Shown one piece after another: positions 50,521 through 59,259 of a DNA stretch of 64,000 bases; the stretch's first letter is position 1; the number at the start of each line of letters is the position of its first letter. The DNA is from Kocuria coralli (GTDB lineage Bacteria > Actinomycetota > Actinomycetes > Actinomycetales > Micrococcaceae): NCBI RefSeq assembly GCF_008831305.1, contig NZ_ML708616.1, positions 62,001-126,000 on the forward strand, given 5' to 3'. The notes under the pieces were generated by a model that saw nothing but the letters and a program-made list of their open reading frames with translations, searched no databases and was not told where the DNA came from. The position numbers were made by a program, and so were the translations under genes.

Positions 50521-51316
50521 CCTTCGTGTCTCCCGTCTTCTGCCGGTCTGTCTTCTTCCGGTCCAGGAACGCCTGCATACGATCGAACTTGGCCTGGGAC
50601 TCGAACAGGATGGCCTGGGCGAGCTCGTCCACGGCGGGGTGCGCCTCGCGCGGCATGTGGAACACCTTCTTGCTGATCTGCACGGCCAGGGGGTCCTGCC
50701 GTGCGATCCGGTCGGCCAGGGCGTGCGCGGCGTCCAGGAGACCGTCGGCCTCGTGGATCTCGCTGGTCAGGCCGGCGGCCAGGGCCTCCTCGGCCGTGAG
50801 GACCCGGCCGGCCAGCAGGATCTCCTTGGCGAGCGACTCGCCGGCCAGTTCCTTGAGGCGCCACAGCGCCCCTGCCGCGGCGATGATGCCCAGGCCGGTC
50901 TCCGGCTGGCCGATCTTGAGCTGCGGCGTGCCCAGCCGGAAGTCCGCGGCCCAGGCGAGCTCCGCCCCGCCGCCGAGGGCGTAGCCGTCCAGGGCCGCGA
51001 TTACCGGCATGGGCAGCCTGGCGATCCGGTCGAACAGGCGGGAGTTGACCCCCCGCAGCGCGTCGGCCCGCCGTCGGTCGCGCAGCTGGCCGATGTCCGC
51101 GCCGGAGGCGAAGATCCCCTTGCCGTTCACGGTAGTGCCCGTGAGGATCAGCGTCCGCGGGTCGCGCTCCAGGTGGGTGCACACCGCGTGCAGTTCCTCG
51201 ACCATGGCGGCGTCGATCGCGTTGCGCACCTCCGGCCGGTCCAGCTGGACATGGACGCGGTCCTCCGTCGAGCGGACGGTCAGCGCCGTGAACGTCGTCG
51301 AATCGGAAACGTTCAT
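50513..51316 (-). CDS. paaF: 2,3-dehydroadipyl-CoA hydratase (enoyl-CoA hydratase)
   Basis: A 267-residue crotonase-family hydratase. LTGTTVNGKGIFASGADIGQ, MPVIAALDGYALGGGAELAW and GQPETGLGIIAAAGALWRL hold the oxyanion hole and the two Glu positions. The tail (DRKKTDRQKTGDTKDD) is unusually hydrophilic. Located between paaJ (4 bases upstream) and paaH (overlapping), in beta-oxidation order. Confidence 0.9.
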   Translation of the reverse strand: MNVSDSTTFTALTVRSTEDRVHVQLDRPEVRNAIDAAMVEELHAVCTHLERDPRTLILTGTTVNGKGIFASGADIGQLRDRRRADALRGVNSRLFDRIARLPMPVIAALDGYALGGGAELAWAADFRLGTPQLKIGQPETGLGIIAAAGALWRLKELAGESLAKEILLAGRVLTAEEALAAGLTSEIHEADGLLDAAHALADRIARQDPLAVQISKKVFHMPREAHPAVDELAQAILFESQAKFDRMQAFLDRKKTDRQKTGDTKDD

Positions 51317-51320
51317 CGCG

Positions 51321-52544
51321 TCACGCCCTTTCCAGCAGGAGGGCGGCGCCCTGGCCCACGCCGATGCACATGGTGGCCAGGCCCCGTGTGGCGCCCTCGT
51401 CCTCCATGCGGTTGAGCAGGGTGATGGCGATCCTGGAGCCGGAGGATCCGAGGGGGTGGCCCAGGGCGATCGCCCCGCCCCAGCGGTTGACGATCTCCGG
51501 ATCCAGGTCCAGCCGCCGGATGGAGGCCAGGGACTGGGAGGCGAAGGCCTCGTTGATCTCCACCGCGCCCAGGTCCCCGACCGTCCACCCCGCCCGGGAC
51601 AGCGCCTTCCGGGAAGCCGGGACGGGACCGAGGCCCATGATCTCCGGCTCCAGTCCGGCGGAGGCGCCCAGCACCACCCGGGCGCGGGGCTGCAGGCCGT
51701 ACTTCCTGACGGCCGCCTCCGAGGCCACGACGACCGCCGAGGCGCCGTCGTTCAGCGATGACGAGTTGCCCGCCGTGACCACCGACCCGCCGGAGACCAC
51801 CGGGCGCAGCCTGGCCAGCACCCCGGAGGTGGAGCCTTCGCGCGGTCCCTCGTCCGTGTCGACGACGGACGGCCTGCCCTTCCGGTCGTGCACGGTGACG
51901 GGAACGATCTCGCCCGCGAATTTGCCCTGCCCTATCGCAGCCAGGGCGCGTTCATGGGACTGCGCGGCGAAGGCGTCGCAGTCCTCGCGGCTCACGCCGT
52001 CGATCCGGGCGACCTCCTCGGCCGTCTCCGGCATCGAGTATGTCGTCTTGCCGTCGCGGCTGAGCTCACCGGAGACGAAGGCGGGGTTGACGAAGCGCCA
52101 GCCGATCGAGGTGTCGAAGGACTCTCCCGGCTTGGCGAACGCGGTGGTCGGCTTGGCCTGGACCCACGGCGCCCGGGACATCGATTCCACTCCGCCTGCC
52201 ACGACCACCTCCGCTGCGCCGGAGGCGATCATCTGCTGGGCCATGGTGATCGCGGACATGCCGGAGGCGCACAGGCGGTTGACCGTGATGCCGGGGACGG
52301 TCTGCGGGTATCCGTTGAGCAGCCAGGCCATGCGGGCCACGTTGCGGTTCTCCTCGCCCGCCCCGTTGGCGTTGCCCAGGATCACCTCGTCCACGACGGC
52401 GGGGTCGAGTCCCGTGTCCTCCACCGTCCGGCGGATGCACAGGGCGGCGAGATCGTCCGGGCGCACGCCGGAGAGCGCTCCTCCGTACCGGCCCACGGGT
52501 GTCCGGGCGCCTCCCACCAGGAATGCTTGGGGCATCTGGGTCAC
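51321..52544 (-). CDS. paaJ: 3-oxoadipyl-CoA thiolase (acetyl-CoA acyltransferase)
   Basis: A 407-residue thiolase. Acylation Cys in VNRLCASGMSAI at about residue 95; VEINEAFASQS and GGAIALGHPLGSSGSRI hold the His; CIGVGQGAALLLERA holds the second Cys. It splits 3-oxoadipyl-CoA to succinyl-CoA and acetyl-CoA, and may also act on the earlier dehydrosuberyl-CoA. GTG at 52544 is chosen: GAGGAG is four bases upstream. An ATG at 52535 is too far from it, and a longer frame would run through the operator. Confidence 0.93.
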   Translation of the reverse strand: MTQMPQAFLVGGARTPVGRYGGALSGVRPDDLAALCIRRTVEDTGLDPAVVDEVILGNANGAGEENRNVARMAWLLNGYPQTVPGITVNRLCASGMSAITMAQQMIASGAAEVVVAGGVESMSRAPWVQAKPTTAFAKPGESFDTSIGWRFVNPAFVSGELSRDGKTTYSMPETAEEVARIDGVSREDCDAFAAQSHERALAAIGQGKFAGEIVPVTVHDRKGRPSVVDTDEGPREGSTSGVLARLRPVVSGGSVVTAGNSSSLNDGASAVVVASEAAVRKYGLQPRARVVLGASAGLEPEIMGLGPVPASRKALSRAGWTVGDLGAVEINEAFASQSLASIRRLDLDPEIVNRWGGAIALGHPLGSSGSRIAITLLNRMEDEGATRGLATMCIGVGQGAALLLERA

Positions 52545-52580
52545 TGTTCTCCTCAGCTCGCGCGGGTCCTCGGTAATTAC

Positions 52581-52627
52581 CGACCGATCGTTCACATAAA
52601 CATGCCACGGCAGCCGGGACGGGTCAA
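52581..52627 (-). promoter_or_regulatory. paaJ-F-H promoter region with PaaR-type operator
   Basis: On the minus strand TTGACC (52622-52627) is followed after 17 bases by CATGTT. The operator, CGACCGATCGTTCA on the plus strand (52581-52594), matches the consensus at 12 of 14 positions and lies just downstream of the -10. Confidence 0.6.
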
Positions 52628-52638
52628 TGGGTATGGCG

Positions 52639-52689
52639 CGGGCCGGAACCGGCGGGCACCGTGAGGGGGCTGCCGCAGGTTCCGGCCCG
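52639..52689 (-). terminator. Hairpin after the MHS transporter gene
   Basis: CGGGCCGGAACC (52639-52650) pairs with GGTTCCGGCCCG (52678-52689). It starts 41 bases after the transporter stop and precedes the paaJ promoter. Confidence 0.65.
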
Positions 52690-52730
52690 TGGGCCGGACG
52701 GACCGGCCGGGGAGCGGATCAGTTCTGCTG

Positions 52731-54164
52731 TCACGAGGACGGTCCGCGGGCCGAGCCCTCGTCCAGGATCATCTGGGCCGCGGTCGGATTCTCCTCGATG
52801 AACTCGGGGTGCCCGGACAGGTACTCCTGGTGGGCCTCCTCCACGTGCAGGTCGCGTTCCTGATCGGAGCGGCGGACGAAGCTCACGGCGATGAAGGAGA
52901 TCAGGCAGATGGCCACCATGTAGACCCCGACCATCCACCCCTGACCGGTCTGGCTGAGGATCAGCTCGGCGATCATGGGGGCGAAGGCGCCGCCGATGAT
53001 CGAGCCGAAGGCGTAGCCGATCGAGACGCCGGAGTAGCGGACGCGGGCCGGGAACATCTCCGCGTACATCGCGGACTGCGGGCCGTAGGAGGGGCCGAGC
53101 CCGATGGTCAGCAGGAAGATCGCGGCCGCGAACAGGGGCAGGGATGCCGTGTCGAGCAACAGCCACATGGGGATCGACCAGACGATCAGGACGCCGTAGC
53201 CGATCTGGAAGGTCAGGCGGCGTCCGATGCGGTCCGAGATGTAGCCGCCGAACATGGTGAAGATCAGCCAGCCCAGGCCGCCGACCAGGGAGGCCACCAG
53301 GGTCTCGGAGCGTTCCATGCCCAGTGCCCTGACGCCGTAGGCGGAGAAGAAGGCGATCACCATGTAGCCCACGGCGTTGTTCCCGGCGAAGATGAAGGCG
53401 GCCAGGCTGACCTCCCGCTTGTTCTTCTTCATGAGCTGGCTCAGCGGTGCGGAGGACTCCGCCTTGCGCAGCTGCATCTCCTTGAACACCGGCGACTCGT
53501 CGACGGTCACGCGGATCAGGTAACCGACGACGATCAGCACCACGGAGGACAGGAACGGAACCCGCCAGCCCCAGGACTCGAACTGCTCGGGCGTCAGCGT
53601 CGAGGTCATCAGGAACATGAAACCGGTGGCCAGCAGCATGCCCAGGGGTACGCCGACCTGCGGATAGGCACCGAACAGGCCGCGCTTGTGCCGCGGCGCG
53701 TGCTCGACGGCCATCAGGGCGGCACCGCCCCATTCGCCGCCGGCGGAGAAGCCCTGAAGGATGCGCAGCAGGACCAGGATGATCGGGGCCCAGATGCCGA
53801 TGGCCGCGTAGGTGGGCAGCAGGCCGATCAGGGTGGTGGCACCGCCCATGCCCACCAGGGTGAGGACCAGGACGACCTTGCGGCCGAACTTGTCCCCGAT
53901 GTGCCCGGCCACGATCGCGCCGAGGGGCCTGAATAGGAAGCTGATGCCCAGCGAAGCCCAGGAGACCACCTGGGCCATGGCTGCATTCTCCTCGCCCAGC
54001 GGGTTGAAGAAGTGGGTGGCAAGGATGAAGCCCGCGGCCTGGGCGTAGATGAAGAAGTCGTACCACTCGATCGTGGTGCCGACGAGCGTGCCTGCGAGGA
54101 CCTTCTTCTCCTCGCGCGTCATCTCATGGCCCCGTTTGGAGCCCGAGGTCGCCGTAGTGCTCAT
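52731..54164 (-). CDS. MFS transporter, metabolite:H+ symporter (MHS) type
   Basis: A 477-residue protein with 12 helices. VLAGTLVGTTIEWYDFFIYA at the start, FLFRPLGAIVAGHIGDKFGR in loop 2-3 and GFSAGGEWGGAALMAVEHAP are MHS-family signatures (relatives of shikimate, proline/betaine and aromatic acid permeases). GGGAG precedes the ATG by seven bases. It has its own promoter with a PaaR-like operator, so it probably imports phenylacetate or a precursor. Confidence 0.9.
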   Translation of the reverse strand: MSTTATSGSKRGHEMTREEKKVLAGTLVGTTIEWYDFFIYAQAAGFILATHFFNPLGEENAAMAQVVSWASLGISFLFRPLGAIVAGHIGDKFGRKVVLVLTLVGMGGATTLIGLLPTYAAIGIWAPIILVLLRILQGFSAGGEWGGAALMAVEHAPRHKRGLFGAYPQVGVPLGMLLATGFMFLMTSTLTPEQFESWGWRVPFLSSVVLIVVGYLIRVTVDESPVFKEMQLRKAESSAPLSQLMKKNKREVSLAAFIFAGNNAVGYMVIAFFSAYGVRALGMERSETLVASLVGGLGWLIFTMFGGYISDRIGRRLTFQIGYGVLIVWSIPMWLLLDTASLPLFAAAIFLLTIGLGPSYGPQSAMYAEMFPARVRYSGVSIGYAFGSIIGGAFAPMIAELILSQTGQGWMVGVYMVAICLISFIAVSFVRRSDQERDLHVEEAHQEYLSGHPEFIEENPTAAQMILDEGSARGPSS

Positions 54165-54207
54165 GGAAGTCTCCCGTGAGGTCGGGGACGGTGTCGCCCT
54201 GATTTAC

Positions 54208-54262
54208 TTACCGATTGGTCGGCAATTACTGGAATCCTAGGCGTCCCTGTGAGCCCTGTCAC
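54208..54262 (-). promoter_or_regulatory. Promoter of the MHS transporter with PaaR-like operator
   Basis: On the minus strand GTGACA (54257-54262) and TAGGAT (54234-54239) are 17 bases apart. The operator TTACCGATTGGTCG (plus strand, 54208-54221) matches the PaaR consensus at 11 of 14 positions and lies 12 bases after the -10. Confidence 0.6.
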
Positions 54263-54343
54263 TACCGCAGGACATATCAGATACGATTTTTTCGCAAGGA
54301 TTCCCTGGGGCACGACGACGTTCCCCGCCTCCGCATGGAAATC

Positions 54344-54385
54344 GGGCTCGTCCCGCCGTGCGCGATGCGCAGGCGGGACGAGCCC
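54344..54385 (-). terminator. Hairpin after the YxjG-like genes
   Basis: GGGCTCGTCCCGCC (54344-54357) pairs with GGCGGGACGAGCCC (54372-54385); the stem continues with a five-pair TGCGC/GCGCA around GAT after one bulge. It begins 21 bases after the stop of the gene at 54407. Confidence 0.8.
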
Positions 54386-54406
54386 GGGATCAGCGGGGGA
54401 GCGAGA

Positions 54407-55600
54407 CTAGAAAAGGCGGTCGGAGGCGATCCTCGCGCCGGCCACCAGCGTCTCGAGCTTGGCCTGGGCGATCTGCGGATGGACCCGCCCGCCGAGCCCG
54501 CAGTCGGTCGAGGCGATGACGCGTTCGCGTCCGACGATGGAGGCGAACCTCTCGATCCGCTCGGCCACCAGCTCCGGGTGCTCCACCACGTTGGTCGCAT
54601 GCGACACGATCCCCGGGATGATCACCTTGTCCTCGGGCAGGGCGAGGTCCTCCCAGACCTTCCACTCGTGCTCGTGACGCACGTTGGCCGCCTCGAAGGA
54701 GTAGGCCCCGGCGTTGATCTCGAGCATGAGCCCGGCGATGTGGCGGAACTCGATGTCTGTGGTGTGCGGTCCGTGCCAGGAGCCCCAGCACAGGTGGAAG
54801 CGGACCTGCTCGGGAGGGATCCCGCGCAGCGCCTCGTTGATGGCCTCCACGCGCTTGCGGGTGAAGGCCACATAGTCCTCGACTGTGGGCTCGGGGTTGA
54901 TCTGGTCCCAGTTCTCCGCGATCGAGGGGTCGTCGATCTGCACGATCAGCCCCGCGTCCGTGATGGCCTTGTACTCCTCGCGCATGGCCTCGGTGCAGGC
55001 GGCCAGGACATCGTCCTCGTTGCCGTAGTGGTTGTCCTCGAGACGGGCGCAGGAGCCCGGGGAGAGCGCGGCGAGGTACCCCTCGGTGGCTCCGGCCTTC
55101 GCCATCGCCGCCTTCAGGTTGGCGATGTCGCGCGCCACGGCCTCCTGGCCGATGTACCTGATGGGCCCGTCGAACACCGGGAACGGGGCCGGCTTGCCCG
55201 TGAAGATTCCCGACGACGGATCCTGGTAGGCCTCGGAGAACCTGGTCCAGTCGCGGCGGTCGCCGAAGCTGGTGAGCTCCACCTTGCCAGGCCCGGAGCG
55301 GCGCACCGGCTGCTCGGCCAGGGTCCTGGTGCCGGGGGCCAGCCCGTCCAGGCGGGCGAAGATGTAGTGCCACCAGGCGCCGTAGTCGACGTCCTCGGCC
55401 ATGGCGTGCCCGTATTCGCCGTCGTTGACGACGTCGATGCCGGTGCCGTGCTGGCGGGCGACCACGCCGTCGACGGCGTCGGAGAGCAGACGGTCGTAGT
55501 CCTCTCCGGCGACCCGGGCCCTGGCGGCGTCGATCAGGTCGCGGGTGCGGGGCAGGGAACCCGCATGGGTGGTCAGGATGTGGTTCTCGGAACGCTGCAC
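54407..55600 (-). CDS. MetE C-terminal-domain-like protein, YxjG/YxjH type (second of pair)
   Basis: A 397-residue single-barrel homologue of the catalytic C-terminal half of MetE. TTHAGSLPRTRDLIDAARAR opens it, VVNDGEYGHAM and DAGLIVQIDDPSIAENWDQI follow, and the zinc ligands are in HLCWGSWHGPHT and STDCGLGGRVHPQ. Lacks the N-terminal folate-binding half of MetE, so it must take methyl groups from another donor. Its sequence is about as similar to its upstream neighbour as expected from a tandem duplication. It is 75 bases downstream of it and shares its S-box control. Confidence 0.85.
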   Translation of the reverse strand: MQRSENHILTTHAGSLPRTRDLIDAARARVAGEDYDRLLSDAVDGVVARQHGTGIDVVNDGEYGHAMAEDVDYGAWWHYIFARLDGLAPGTRTLAEQPVRRSGPGKVELTSFGDRRDWTRFSEAYQDPSSGIFTGKPAPFPVFDGPIRYIGQEAVARDIANLKAAMAKAGATEGYLAALSPGSCARLEDNHYGNEDDVLAACTEAMREEYKAITDAGLIVQIDDPSIAENWDQINPEPTVEDYVAFTRKRVEAINEALRGIPPEQVRFHLCWGSWHGPHTTDIEFRHIAGLMLEINAGAYSFEAANVRHEHEWKVWEDLALPEDKVIIPGIVSHATNVVEHPELVAERIERFASIVGRERVIASTDCGLGGRVHPQIAQAKLETLVAGARIASDRLF

Positions 55601-55675
55601 GGAGGTCTCCTCAGGTGCGGGTCGGGGAATGAGCGGCGGAGGCCGGGACGCCGCCGGGGCGCCTCGGCCGCATGA

Positions 55676-56884
55676 TCAGAACAGGCGATCGCTGGCCATC
55701 CGGGCGCCGGCGACCAGGGAGCCGAGCTTGGCCCGGGCGATCTGCGGATGCAGGCGCCCGCCGAGCCCGCAGTCGGTCGAGGCGATGACGCGCTCGCGGC
55801 CCACGGCGGAGGCGAAGTTTCCGATCCGGTCGGCCACCAGCTCGGGATGCTCGACCACGTTGGTCGAATGCGAGACCACGCCGGGGACGATCACCTTGTC
55901 CTCGGGCAGGCCGGCGTCCGCCCAGAGCCTCCATTCGTGGGCGTGGCGCACGTTGGCGGCCTCGAAGGAGTAGCCCCCGGCGTCGATCGACAGCAAGGGC
56001 CTGATCAGGTGCTTGAGCTCCAGGTCCGTGGTGTGCGGGCCGTGCCAGGACCCCCAGCACAGATGGAACCGCACTTGATCCTGCGGAAGGCCACGCAGGG
56101 CGTGGTTCAGGGCCTCGATCCGCAGCTGGATGAAGCCCAGGTAGTCCTCGACCGCGGGCTCGGGGTTGATCTGGTCCCAGGACTCGGCGATCGAGGGGTC
56201 GTCGATCTGCACGATCAGCCCCGCGTCGACGATGGCCTTGTACTCCTCGCGCATGGCGTCGGCGCAGGCGTAGACCAGCTCCTCGTCGGTCGCGTAGTAC
56301 TCGTTGCTCACCCGGGCGCAGGATCCGGGGGAGAGCGCCGCCAGGAATCCCTCCGTGGCGCCGGTCCGTTCCATGGCGGCCTTGAGGTTCGTGATGTCGG
56401 CGGCCACGGCATCCTGTCCCGTGTAGGTCAGCGGCCCGGTGATCTTCGGCTGCTTGACGGCCTTGCGCGCGGTCAGGATCCCCGACGACGGGTCCTCATA
56501 GGCCTCCCGGAAGCGCTCCCGGTCCCGGCGGTCCGTGAACGTGGTCAGCACGATGTTGCCCGGCGAGGACCGGTGCTTCTCCGTGGTGGCCCAGCGGTCC
56601 TCGTCCGAGGGGGTCAGGCCGCCCAGGCGCGAGAACGAATAGTTCCACCAGGCGCCGTAGTCGACCGCCGAGGACATGGTGTGCCCGTATTCGCCGTCGT
56701 TGACGACGTCGATGCCGATCTCCCGCTGGGTGGCGACGATATCCGTCACGCCGCTGCGCATGGTCGCCGTCAGATCGTCCCAGGTGATCCGCCCCTCCTG
56801 GTAGGCCTCGTTGGCGGCCAGCAGCTCGGGGGTGCGGGGCAGCGAGCCCACGTGGGTGGTGCGGATACGGTCGGAATTCAGCAT
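55676..56884 (-). CDS. MetE C-terminal-domain-like protein, YxjG/YxjH type (first of pair)
   Basis: A 402-residue single-barrel methionine synthase-like protein. RTTHVGSLPRTPELLAANEA at the start, VVNDGEYGHTM, and zinc-binding Cys276 (HLCWGSWHGPHT) and Cys372 (STDCGLGGRLHP). Bacillus YxjG and YxjH are S-box controlled members of this group. Here the gene starts 12 bases after an AAAGGA that directly abuts the closing helix of a SAM riboswitch, so translation should drop when SAM is high. Probably involved in making methionine from homocysteine with an unidentified methyl donor. Confidence 0.85.
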   Translation of the reverse strand: MLNSDRIRTTHVGSLPRTPELLAANEAYQEGRITWDDLTATMRSGVTDIVATQREIGIDVVNDGEYGHTMSSAVDYGAWWNYSFSRLGGLTPSDEDRWATTEKHRSSPGNIVLTTFTDRRDRERFREAYEDPSSGILTARKAVKQPKITGPLTYTGQDAVAADITNLKAAMERTGATEGFLAALSPGSCARVSNEYYATDEELVYACADAMREEYKAIVDAGLIVQIDDPSIAESWDQINPEPAVEDYLGFIQLRIEALNHALRGLPQDQVRFHLCWGSWHGPHTTDLELKHLIRPLLSIDAGGYSFEAANVRHAHEWRLWADAGLPEDKVIVPGVVSHSTNVVEHPELVADRIGNFASAVGRERVIASTDCGLGGRLHPQIARAKLGSLVAGARMASDRLF

Positions 56885-56901
56885 GGGGCTGTACGTCCTT
56901 T

Positions 56902-57005
56902 CCATCGGTCCTGGCGGGAGCACCATGGGGCGGGCGCGGCTGTTCAGCGGCCGTCCGGGGTTGCTGCGACGTCGACGAGCCAGATCTCTCGGTCGCTCTG
57001 GATGG
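56902..57005 (-). promoter_or_regulatory. SAM riboswitch (S-box, SAM-I type) upstream of the YxjG/YxjH-like pair
   Basis: The minus strand reads AGAGCGACCGAGAGATC, TGGCT, GTCGCAGCAACC, a GC-rich variable arm, then GGTGCTCCCGCCAGGA. P1 pairs CCATC (57001-57005) with GATGG (56902-56906). The ribosome-binding site AAAGGA (56896-56901) begins at the next base. Conserved parts match the aptamer at 11878-11967 nearly base for base. Confidence 0.85.
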
Positions 57006-57095
57006 TTGCGCTCCTCATCCTGGCACGCGCGGCCCTCTCCGCGCGAGACGAGGTCTGTGCCCCGCCGTGGCCGGCCGGAGGACGCCGGATGCGAG

Positions 57096-57668
57096 TCAGG
57101 CCGCCGGGCCGGCGGCGTGCCCCTCGGGAACCGCCGCGGCGAGCAGCGTCCGCAGGCCGTCCTGGAAATCCCGGTCGAAGCGCGCGTCCGAGCGGTCCGA
57201 CCCCGGCTGACCGGGGTCGGCGGCCTCTGCCAGGGAGCGGGCGGTCTGCTGGGTCAGCACGGATCCCAGCGTCCAGCGGACCAGGTTCTCGGCCGTAGCG
57301 CCGGCATCCCCCCGGCCCAGGGACTCCAGCTGGTCCCGGAGCTCGGGTACGGGCGAGAGGCGGCTCGGCTGGTCGGCGTGCGCCACCGCCACGATCTCCG
57401 CCCCGTCGCGGATCGCCAGTAGCCGCCTCCGGAACTCTGCCAGGACGGCCTGCGGGGAGCCCGGCCACGGCGCGGCACCTTCCGCGGGATCCAGGACCCG
57501 CCGTGCCACGGCGATCAGGAGCTCCTGCTTGCTGCCCACGTGCCAGTACAGCGCACCGGCCTGCACGCCCAGCTCGGTGGCGACGCGCCGCATCGACAGG
57601 TCGCCCAGGCCGTAGTCGCCGGCCACGGTCAGGGCGGCTTCGACCACCTGGTCTCGGGTCAGCGGCAT
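57096..57668 (-). CDS. TetR-family regulator
   Basis: A 190-residue protein. HTH at about residues 5-50 (TRDQVVEAALTVAGDYGLGD, LSMRRVATELGVQAGALYWH, VGSKQELL), and a C-terminal domain of the tetracycline-repressor type. It lies 16 bases downstream of the FGGY kinase gene on the same strand and may control it; no operator was identified. The 210-base stretch between this gene and the YxjH-like gene is the S-box leader. Confidence 0.85.
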   Translation of the reverse strand: MPLTRDQVVEAALTVAGDYGLGDLSMRRVATELGVQAGALYWHVGSKQELLIAVARRVLDPAEGAAPWPGSPQAVLAEFRRRLLAIRDGAEIVAVAHADQPSRLSPVPELRDQLESLGRGDAGATAENLVRWTLGSVLTQQTARSLAEAADPGQPGSDRSDARFDRDFQDGLRTLLAAAVPEGHAAGPAA

Positions 57669-57684
57669 GGGCCTGCGTTCCCGG

Positions 57685-59217
57685 TCAGGACCCGATGAGC
57701 TTCGAGTAGCCGTCCTCGAAGCGCTCGGAGAGCCGGTCCCAGTGCTCGCGATGCTTCTCCCGCGGCTTGAAGGTGTGGTCGCGGGGTGCCTCCGCCGCAG
57801 AGATCTCCGGGGCCAGCACCTCGGCGGCCATGACGGCGGTACCGCGCAACGTGGAGCGCTTGAAGGTGGCCTGGATGGTCTCCCGGCCCAGATGGTCGGC
57901 CAGGAGCTGCTGGACGCCCGGTACGTTCTGCGACACGCCGCCGGTCGCCACCAGGCGGTCCACGTCCCCCGCGGCCTCCTTGAGCTGCTCGGCCACGCGT
58001 CCCAGGGACAGCACGATGCCCTCCATGACGGCCCGGGCCAGGTCCTCCGGGCCGGTGGACTCCGTGATCCCCAGGGCCATGGCCTTGGCGCCGCCCACCC
58101 AGCCGGTCGAACGCTCCCCGGTCAGGTACGGGAGGAAGACGGGGAGGTCCTTCCGGTAGGGCCGGTCGGCGATATCGGTGGAGTCCACGCCCTCGGGCAG
58201 GGCGAAGGTCCTGGCCGCCCAGTCCACGGCGCGTCCGACGTCGTTGATCGCCCCGCCCAGCAGACTGCGCTTGTCGTCGATGCGGTAGCACCACAGGCCG
58301 TAGGGGATCTCCTCCGGGGTCCGGTGGACGAGGACGCGCATGGCCCCCGAGGTGGACATGGACGTGACGATCGTGGATTCGTCACGGCCCCCCGCTCCCA
58401 CGTTCTGGGCCAGACCGTCGGCGATGGGCGCGAACCAGTGAGCGTCACGCAGCGCCGGCCAGCGCTGGAGGACCCCGGAAGGGACCTCGAGGATCGGCTG
58501 CGTCGGGCGGGCGATCAGCGAGAGCTGGGAGCGGTCGATCCGGGCGAGCTCCAGCATCCGGTCCGACCAGTCGCCCGTACGCCGGTCCAGCAGCCCGGTC
58601 CAGGCGGCGACGGCCGTGCCGGCTCGTGCCTTGCCGAGCAGGCGGAAGTGGAAGTATTCGCCCAGGGAGAGCCACCGCTTGGTAGCGGCCATCTGCTCGG
58701 GCTCGTTCTCCCGCAGCCACCGGAAACGCGGGGCGAGATAGGAGGTGTGCAGGCGAGCGCCCGTCAGCTGCTGGAGCTCTCGCTCGTCCACCTCTTCGCG
58801 CAGCTGGGCCAGCTGGGGGGTGGAGCGGGAGTCCGCGTAGGTGTAGCAGGGGCTGGTGGCCCGGTGGTTGGCGTCCACGCCGACCAGCGAGGAGGCGAAG
58901 GTGTCGATGGCCACGCCCTTGACCCTGCCGACGAGCTCTTTGCGCGTGCCGATCACGGCGTCGATGATCGAGGCCAGTTCCTCGACCACCTGATCGGCAT
59001 CGATGATGCTGGTGCCGTCCCCGGCGGAGGTGAAGCTGTGCGGCACCTTGTGCCGGTAGCCCCGGATGGGAACGCCCTGCGCGTCGTGCAGGCTTCCCCT
59101 GCTGGCGGTGGAGCCGACGTCCAGGGCCAGGATCAGCGGGTCGACGGCTTTGGCCAGCGATACCGAGAATTCGTTGGTGTCGTCGGCCTTCGGCAGGTGG
59201 TGAGCGGACTTGGCCAC
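57685..59217 (-). CDS. FGGY-family carbohydrate kinase, gluconokinase-like
   Basis: A 510-residue sugar kinase. PLILALDVGSTASRGSLHDA is the phosphate 1 motif, IDTFASSLVGVDA and CYTYADSRST follow, and the C-terminal ATP site includes VDRLVATGGVSQNVPGVQQL. Such enzymes phosphorylate gluconate, xylulose, glycerol or related polyols using ATP; the sequence looks nearest the gluconokinase/xylulokinase branch but the substrate is not certain. The ATG is the first start of the frame; no strong ribosome-binding site is seen. Confidence 0.8.
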   Translation of the reverse strand: MAKSAHHLPKADDTNEFSVSLAKAVDPLILALDVGSTASRGSLHDAQGVPIRGYRHKVPHSFTSAGDGTSIIDADQVVEELASIIDAVIGTRKELVGRVKGVAIDTFASSLVGVDANHRATSPCYTYADSRSTPQLAQLREEVDERELQQLTGARLHTSYLAPRFRWLRENEPEQMAATKRWLSLGEYFHFRLLGKARAGTAVAAWTGLLDRRTGDWSDRMLELARIDRSQLSLIARPTQPILEVPSGVLQRWPALRDAHWFAPIADGLAQNVGAGGRDESTIVTSMSTSGAMRVLVHRTPEEIPYGLWCYRIDDKRSLLGGAINDVGRAVDWAARTFALPEGVDSTDIADRPYRKDLPVFLPYLTGERSTGWVGGAKAMALGITESTGPEDLARAVMEGIVLSLGRVAEQLKEAAGDVDRLVATGGVSQNVPGVQQLLADHLGRETIQATFKRSTLRGTAVMAAEVLAPEISAAEAPRDHTFKPREKHREHWDRLSERFEDGYSKLIGS

Positions 59218-59259
59218 TGAATCGGTCCTTAAGCGTCGGCGATCAAGGGCGGCGATGAA

